A DNA stretch of 8,689 nucleotides from ZC4RG36 sp964652205 (GTDB taxonomy: Bacteria > Chloroflexota > Anaerolineae > Aggregatilineales > Phototrophicaceae): contig CAZZAO010000175.1 in assembly GCA_964652205.1 (NCBI GenBank), forward strand, positions 1 through 8,689, read 5' to 3'. The notes beneath the pieces are model-generated. The model ran no database searches, was not told where the DNA came from, and saw nothing but the letters and a program-made list of their open reading frames with translations. Positions within the stretch are counted from its first letter, which is position 1; every line of letters starts with the position of its first letter. Positions 5,662 through 8,689 of the stretch are shown here, one piece after another. The position numbers were made by a program, and so were the translations under genes.

Positions 5662-6864
5662 ATGAATTGTAAACGGGCAATTATTCTGACGGCTGCGGCG
5701 GTGGCGCTGGCGTTGCCAATGGCGCTGACTCCGGTCTCGGCGCAAGGTAATCGCTGCGACCCCGGTGTTCGCAGCTATACCGATCTCGGCTATAGCTATT
5801 ACAACGGCGGGGATTTTGCCCGTTCGGTCGAGGCGTATAACTGCGCCGTGACCGTCGATGCTAACAACGCGCTGGCTTACCTGTGGCGTGGCAATGCCTA
5901 CCGCCGCATGGGCGATTATGACCGGGCCATCGCCGACTATAACAAGGTCATCTCGATTGACCCGAGCTACGCCTACGCTTACAACAATCGCGGCTGGGCA
6001 TATTATAAGCAGGGCAATCTGCAGCAGGCGCAGGCTGACTTCCAGAAGGCGCTCTCGATTGACCCCAACCTGCTCTACGCGATGAATAACCTCGGCATCG
6101 TCGAGATGAAAACTGGCAGTCAGGAAGCCGCCGCCGCGCAGTATACGCGCACGATTGAGAAGACCAAAGAACTGCTGTCGTGGACCTACTATAACCGTGG
6201 CAAGGTCTATGAAGGCCAGCAGCGCTACGATCTGGCGCTGGCGGACTTCAATTCGGTGCTGGAATTCAACCCCAACAACACCGTCGTCTACCTTGACCGT
6301 GCCAATATCGCTTCGGCGCAGGGCAACTATCAGCAGGCTGTTCAGGACTATTCGGCAGTGATCGACCAGACCGAGGGGACAACGGCCAGTAGCGCGCCAG
6401 CGGTCAACACGGCGACCGACGCCACGACCACGACGAACACGACCGCCGCAACCACAACTGATACGACGGCCAGTACGACCGCCGCAACCACAACTGATAC
6501 GACGGCCAGTACGACCGCCGCAACCACGACCGATGCGACGGCCAGTACGACCGCTGACACGGCCCCGGCGACCAACACCACGACGACGGTTGCCGCTGCC
6601 GCATCGACCAACGTCAACACGGTCGATAGCTACTTCCAGCGCGGTCAGGCCTACTACTTCCAGGGCAAGTACGACGACGCGCTGAATGACTTCAACCACA
6701 TCATCGCCGTCAACCCCAACTACCAGAAGGCCTATTTCTATCGCGCCAATGTCGAAGTCGAGAAGGGCAGCTACGCCGCCGCCATTGACGACTACAACAA
6801 GGCGATCAGCCTGGGTATGGAAGATGCCTACGTTTACGGGGGGCGCGCGCTGGCCTACAGCCTG
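5662..6864 (+). CDS. Exported TPR-repeat protein, N-terminal part (broken by assembly gap)
   Basis: 401 codons are readable before the gap. Residues 1-27 form a signal peptide (MNCKR, hydrophobic core, VSA before QGN), so the protein is probably exported. Tetratricopeptide repeats of about 34 aa cover residues of about 36-239, with signatures such as ALAYLWRGNAYRRMGDYDRAIADYN and AYAYNNRGWAYYKQGNLQQAQADF adjoining. A Thr/Ala-rich spacer (240-320) follows, then more TPRs (321-401). TPRs form a superhelix that binds peptides or protein partners. Cys32 and Cys61 could form a disulfide. The last residues GGRALAYSL stop exactly one residue short of the LGDYDKA that resumes the repeat at 6918, so this and the next segment are almost certainly one gene. 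Confidence 0.85.
6439..6546 (+). repeat. Three tandem 36-nt repeats coding a Thr/Ala spacer
   Basis: Copies lie at 6439-6474, 6475-6510 and 6511-6546. The first two are identical and the third differs at three bases, two of them silent. A 9-nt partial copy follows. Each encodes the 12-mer TTAATTTDTTAS (last copy TTDA). It separates two TPR blocks and probably acts as a flexible, possibly glycosylated spacer. Copy number may vary by slippage. Confidence 0.9.
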
Positions 6865-6917
6865 NNNNNNNNNNCGTGCAGCGAATGAAGCCGGCGGAGC
6901 GCAGGCCGGACAGGAGG
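6865..6917. other. 10-N assembly gap plus 43 nt of sequence that does not fit the TPR gene
   Basis: Ns occupy 6865-6874. The following 43 nt (6875-6917) encode no TPR-like peptide in any frame, while the repeat resumes cleanly at 6918 (CTT GGG GAC TAC). Deleting the 53 nt restores both the reading frame and a perfect 34-residue repeat period. This points to a contig-end artefact rather than biology. Confidence 0.75.
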
Positions 6918-7763
6918 CTTGGGGACTACGACAAGGCGACTGCCGACTACAACAAGGCCGTGGCGCTCGATCCCAAATACGCCAATGCCTTCAACGCCCG
7001 TGGCCGTCTCTACGCCGATCTCGGCAACTATCAGCTCGCGCTCTCAAACTACAACCGCGCCATTGAGCTGACGCCGGATGCTTTCCGCCCCTACTATGAC
7101 CGCGCCGAACTGTACATTGCGCTCGGTTACTATGATGCGGCCATTCAGGACTACAACAAGGTGCTCGACCTCGGCCTTCAGGACGCCTTTGTCTACGGCG
7201 GACGCGCACTGGCTTACCAGAGTGAAGGTAACTTCGAGGCCGCGATTGCCGACTACACCCGGGCTATCGAGCTGAACCCGCAGTACGCCGTCGCCTATCT
7301 GGTGCGCGGTTCGTCCTACAGCCAGCTTGGCAACCAGAACGCTGCCGCTTCCGACTACCTGCAATGGCTGGTGCTGACGCAGTCGCGCATTACCGATATG
7401 AACGAACTCAAGGTCGGTAAGACGCTGGCGCTCAACATGGAAGCTGGTCAGATCTACCGTATTCCGTTCGAGGCGAAGGCGGGCGAGCCGATCAAGATCA
7501 CGGCCTTCGCGGCTGCCGATACCGGCGCTGACCCGGTCATCCTGCTTCAGAACGCGCAGGGGACGCCGCTGGTCGGCGACAACAACGGCGCGGGCGGCCT
7601 GAACGCGACGATCCCCGACTTCGTTGCCCCGGCGGATGGCACTTACACGCTGCTCGTCAGCCACGGCGCGTCGAGCACGTCTGGCGCGGTCGACCTGACC
7701 CTGTCGCTGGCGAATNNNNNNNNNNGGCGCTGGTCGCTCCGTAGTCGAAACTTCATCCACTAA
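6918..7763 (+). CDS. TPR protein, C-terminal part with PPC-like domain
   Basis: Continuation of the gene beginning at 5662. About four TPRs follow (LGDYDKATADYNKAVAL, ANAFNARGRLYADLGNYQLA, FRPYYDRAELYIALGYYD, AVAYLVRGSSYSQLGNQ). The last roughly 100 residues before the second gap (from about nt 7410) look like a bacterial pre-peptidase C-terminal (PPC) beta-sandwich, as in LKVGKTLALNMEAGQIYRI, PVILLQNAQGTPLVGDNNG and ADGTYTLLVS. Such domains are found in secreted proteins. The exact stop is unsure because Ns at 7716-7725 hide the frame: TAA at 7761-7763 fits a gap of exactly 10 nt, while an alternative frame ends in ALVAP with TAG at 7742-7744. A terminator follows at once, so both are plausible. 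Confidence 0.8.
   Translation, partial: LGDYDKATADYNKAVALDPKYANAFNARGRLYADLGNYQLALSNYNRAIELTPDAFRPYYDRAELYIALGYYDAAIQDYNKVLDLGLQDAFVYGGRALAYQSEGNFEAAIADYTRAIELNPQYAVAYLVRGSSYSQLGNQNAAASDYLQWLVLTQSRITDMNELKVGKTLALNMEAGQIYRIPFEAKAGEPIKITAFAAADTGADPVILLQNAQGTPLVGDNNGAGGLNATIPDFVAPADGTYTLLVSHGASSTSGAVDLTLSLANXXXXRWSLRSRNFIH
7716..7725. other. Assembly gap (10 N)
   Basis: Ten Ns just before the end of the TPR/PPC gene. The uniform length suggests a placeholder of unknown true size, so the final residues and stop codon cannot be fixed. Confidence 0.98.
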
Positions 7764-7764
7764 C

Positions 7765-7804
7765 GAAAGAGGGTCAGGCTCATCACCTGCCCCTCTTTTG
7801 TTTT
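7765..7804 (+). terminator. Rho-independent terminator of the TPR/PPC gene
   Basis: AAAGAGGGTCAGG (7766-7778) pairs with CCTGCCCCTCTTT (7786-7798) with one mismatch around a 7-nt loop. TTTT-G-TTTT follows (7796-7804). It begins 2-21 nt after the candidate stop codons. Confidence 0.85.
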
Positions 7805-7878
7805 CTGGCGTCAGCGGATGCCTGGCGCGGGCAGGGCATCATGCTCCGGCAGTCACTTGAGCGACGGTAAGCTGTGGC

Positions 7879-7927
7879 GGCAGGCACGAACTGTCGCGCC
7901 TCGCAGAGGCGCGCCTGATTTCCTGCC
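7879..7927. repeat. Nested inverted repeat in the intergenic region
   Basis: A perfect 8-bp stem CGCGCCTC/GAGGCGCG (7895-7902, 7906-7913) with a GCA loop sits inside an outer GGCAGG/CCTGCC pair (7879-7884, 7922-7927). No gene, U-tract or known RNA family was recognised. The rest of 7805-7995 shows nothing convincing. Confidence 0.45.
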
Positions 7928-7995
7928 AGGCGCTGCTTCGGCGAAGGTCGCATTTCCGTATCTGCTTTTCCCCGCTCCCGTCGAGAAAGAGAGTA

Positions 7996-8162
7996 GGGTG
8001 CGAGGGTGCGTTACCCCGTAGCCGCTAACTTAAGCGGATAAGGCTGGAAAATCGCTGTCGGCTGTGGCCGTTTCCCCCCTCGTCCACCGGGGAGAGGGGC
8101 CGGGGGTGAGGGTTTAAGGATAAGCTTAAATTGACAGCGATGGGTGCGAGGGAGCGTTACCC
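7996..8162. repeat. Intergenic element bounded by 21-bp direct repeats
   Basis: Terminal copies at 7996-8016 and 8142-8162 (GGGTGCGAGGG, then T or A, then GCGTTACCC) match at 20 of 21 bases. Inside are an inverted pair ATCGCTGTC/GACAGCGAT (8051-8059, 8133-8141), small hairpins CCGCT/AGCGG (8022-8037) and TTTAAG/CTTAAA (8113-8130), and a C/G-rich stem CCCCTC/GAGGGG (8076-8099). The G-rich stretch GAGGGGCCGGGGGTGAGGG resembles dispersed intergenic repeats I recall from other bacteria. The right copy overlaps the last codons of the copper gene. It could be a miniature or REP-like repeat. Confidence 0.5.
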
Positions 8163-8525
8163 TTCTTCCTGCGTGACCTGACGGCAGGCTTCAGCGCAGC
8201 GGCGGCAGGTTTCAGCGCAGCGCCGGCAGTGATCGTTGTCGTGCTGCTCGCACTCCTCGGCGCACAGGTCGCAGGCGATAGCGCACAGACGGCAAATCTC
8301 TGCCTGAAGGTCAGAATTGCGCGCCAGCAGATGCCCGCACAGGCTGCACGTATCGGCGCAGTCGCGGCAGATGCGGACACATTCGGCCATCATCGCCGGA
8401 TTGTCGGTCAGGCAGGCGGTGGCGCAGTATTCGCATTCCTGAAGGCAGTCGAGGCAGGTCTCGATACAGGTTTCGAGCGCCGCTGTCCGCCCCGGATGGC
8501 CTGTCGTTCCGGTATTATGTAACAT
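8157..8525 (-). CDS. Four-helix-bundle copper-storage protein (Csp3-like, DUF326)
   Basis: 122 aa with 21 Cys, arranged as CxxxC and CxxC steps along helices (C20, 24, 27, 31, 34, 38; 49, 53, 56, 60, 63; 78, 81, 85, 88, 92; 100, 103, 107, 110, 114). This is the hallmark of the Csp family, whose bundle is lined with thiolates that bind many Cu(I) ions. No Sec or Tat signal is present, so it should be the cytosolic Csp3 type, storing or detoxifying copper in the cytoplasm. The ATG has GGAG 8 nt upstream and a near-consensus promoter. No copper regulator, chaperone or exporter gene is visible in the window. The last codons run into the 21-bp repeat at 8142-8162. Family call is firm; copper capacity is inferred. 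Confidence 0.9.
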   Translation of the reverse strand: MLHNTGTTGHPGRTAALETCIETCLDCLQECEYCATACLTDNPAMMAECVRICRDCADTCSLCGHLLARNSDLQAEICRLCAIACDLCAEECEQHDNDHCRRCAETCRRCAEACRQVTQEEG

Positions 8526-8557
8526 CTTGTAATCTCCGTTGCAATCTCTGATGGCAA

Positions 8558-8586
8558 ACTATAGCGATTTCGCACGCGTATGGCAA
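8558..8586 (-). promoter_or_regulatory. Near-consensus promoter of the copper-storage gene
   Basis: On the minus strand TTGCCA (8586-8581, 5 of 6) and TATAGT (8563-8558, 5 of 6) are exactly 17 bp apart, with a leader of about 25 nt before the ATG. The 17-bp spacer argues against a MerR/CueR-type site, which usually needs 19-20 bp. No clear copper-regulator operator was recognised. Confidence 0.7.
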
Positions 8587-8689
8587 CAGGTAAGATTAGT
8601 CAGCCAGTGAGCATCCTGTGAACAGGGCGAGTCTCAGGGCAATCGCGTCTTAAATAGTGGTGAGTAGGGTGAGAAGATAGGCGTCGTCC

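Noticed and set aside
6439..6546. Possible CRISPR array because of 36-nt repeat units
   Set aside because: The units are head-to-tail with no spacers, are in frame and encode the Thr/Ala spacer of the TPR protein.
5575..6699. Minus-strand frame with Gly/Arg repeats, and shorter Val-rich frames, opposite the TPR gene
   Set aside because: They are produced by the Thr/Ala tandem repeat read in reverse; no family resemblance.
7818..8021. 67-codon plus-strand open frame after the TPR terminator
   Set aside because: It has no convincing SD, covers the nested hairpin and the left 21-bp repeat, and its product resembles no known family.
8587..8689. Right-edge sequence searched for a gene or RNA
   Set aside because: Only a short CCTGT-GA-ACAGG inverted repeat (8615-8626) was seen; too small to support a feature.

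Overview
The window is a GC-rich, draft-quality contig with two 10-N gaps. It most resembles a member of the Chloroflexota (Anaerolineae-like). That placement is an inference from style: a secreted beta-propeller joined to an SH3b domain by a Pro/Thr linker, a secreted TPR protein ending in a PPC-like domain, a DUF433/DUF5615 pair and a Csp3-like copper protein. No rRNA, tRNA, CRISPR array, transposase or phage gene was seen.

Layout. (1) 1-1409 (+): 3' part of an FtsH-like AAA+ protein. Its ATPase motifs are intact, but the M41 zinc-protease motif is replaced (RQAGT where HEAGH is expected). A strong intrinsic terminator follows. (2) 1592-3166 (+): exported propeller/SH3b protein with its own promoter. 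(3) 3211-3899 (-): two-gene toxin-antitoxin-like operon (DUF433 then DUF5615 PIN-like, ATGA overlap), with palindromes around its promoter. (4) 4115-5497 (+): CoxE-type VWA protein, divergent from the TA pair, behind a leader with two hairpins. (5) 5662 to about 7763 (+): exported TPR protein with a Thr/Ala spacer built from 36-nt tandem repeats and a C-terminal PPC-like domain. It is interrupted by a gap plus 43 nt of foreign-looking sequence, and a second gap lies just before its stop. A terminator follows. (6) 7805-8156: non-coding region with a nested hairpin and a roughly 167-bp element bounded by near-identical 21-bp direct repeats. (7) 8157-8525 (-): cytosolic four-helix-bundle copper-storage protein with a near-consensus promoter.

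How the genes relate. Apart from the TA pair, each gene appears to be its own transcription unit with its own promoter, and some have terminators, so no large operon or multi-gene system is evident. Two genes encode exported proteins, and their upstream regions share a spaced motif (ATTTACG-N3-TTCATGAAC). The most unusual item is the FtsH-like protein that keeps its ATPase but has lost its protease site. I see no convincing evidence for a wholly new multi-gene system in this window.
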